From RGIG8767 sp964386235 (GTDB lineage Bacteria; Bacillota; Clostridia; Lachnospirales; Lachnospiraceae): a stretch of 6,561 bases of DNA. The notes beneath the pieces were generated by a model, which was given only the letters and a program-made list of their open reading frames with translations, did no database searches and was not told the DNA's origin. The translations under genes and the position numbers were made by a program. Location: NCBI GenBank assembly GCA_964386235.1, contig CAYLSH010000099.1, positions 1 through 6,561 of the forward strand. The letters are read 5' to 3'. Of this stretch, positions 6,554 to 6,561 are shown one piece after another (position 1 is the first letter of the stretch; the number at the start of each line of letters is the position of its first letter).

Positions 6554-6561
6554 GGAAAATG

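Noticed and set aside
6559..6561. ATG at the right edge on the plus strand preceded by GGGA, possibly a divergent gene
   Set aside because: Only the start codon would be in view, the spacing of about 3 nt is poor, and no plus-strand promoter can be seen upstream.

Overview
The window is most likely from a low-to-moderate GC Gram-positive bacterium of the Firmicutes. A gut Clostridia/Lachnospiraceae-type organism fits best. I infer this from strong AGGAGG-like ribosome binding sites, a textbook sigma-A promoter, A/T-rich codon choice and the mix of protein families; no single marker in the window fixes the taxon. It looks like the distal end of a surface-polysaccharide (capsule or wall-glycan) locus that meets an independent, convergent metabolic gene.

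Layout. Positions 1-49 hold the last 15 codons of an upstream gene, probably another glycosyltransferase. Four complete plus-strand genes follow, tightly packed: a class-II AsnB-type glutamine amidotransferase/asparagine synthetase (83-1987), a TupA-like ATP-grasp protein (1993-2898), a CapA (poly-gamma-glutamate synthesis) family metallophosphoesterase-fold protein (2919-4085) and a GT4 glycosyltransferase (4085-5167). Gaps are 33, 5 and 20 nt, and the last pair overlaps by 1 nt, so they should form one transcript whose promoter lies left of the window. The run ends in a near-perfect 20-bp hairpin (5160-5204) that serves as a terminator in both directions. On the other side, pointing back toward it, is a complete EctB-type 2,4-diaminobutyrate:2-oxoglutarate aminotransferase (6471-5212, minus). 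It has its own promoter with a perfect -35 box (TTGACA, 17-nt spacer) and a possible operator-like inverted repeat.

How the genes may work together. AsnB-type, TupA-type and CapA-type proteins all belong to families linked to amide or amino-acid/peptide chemistry, and here they sit side by side among glycosyltransferases. The most economical inference is that this locus builds a glycan carrying amide-linked groups (uronamides, amino acids or a short peptide), comparable in concept to the teichuronopeptide for which TupA was named. The neighbouring diaminobutyrate aminotransferase could supply an unusual diamino acid. It is a separate transcription unit, however, and that link is speculative.

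No RNA genes, insertion sequences, CRISPR arrays or long repeats were seen. There is no gene-free stretch longer than 90 nt.
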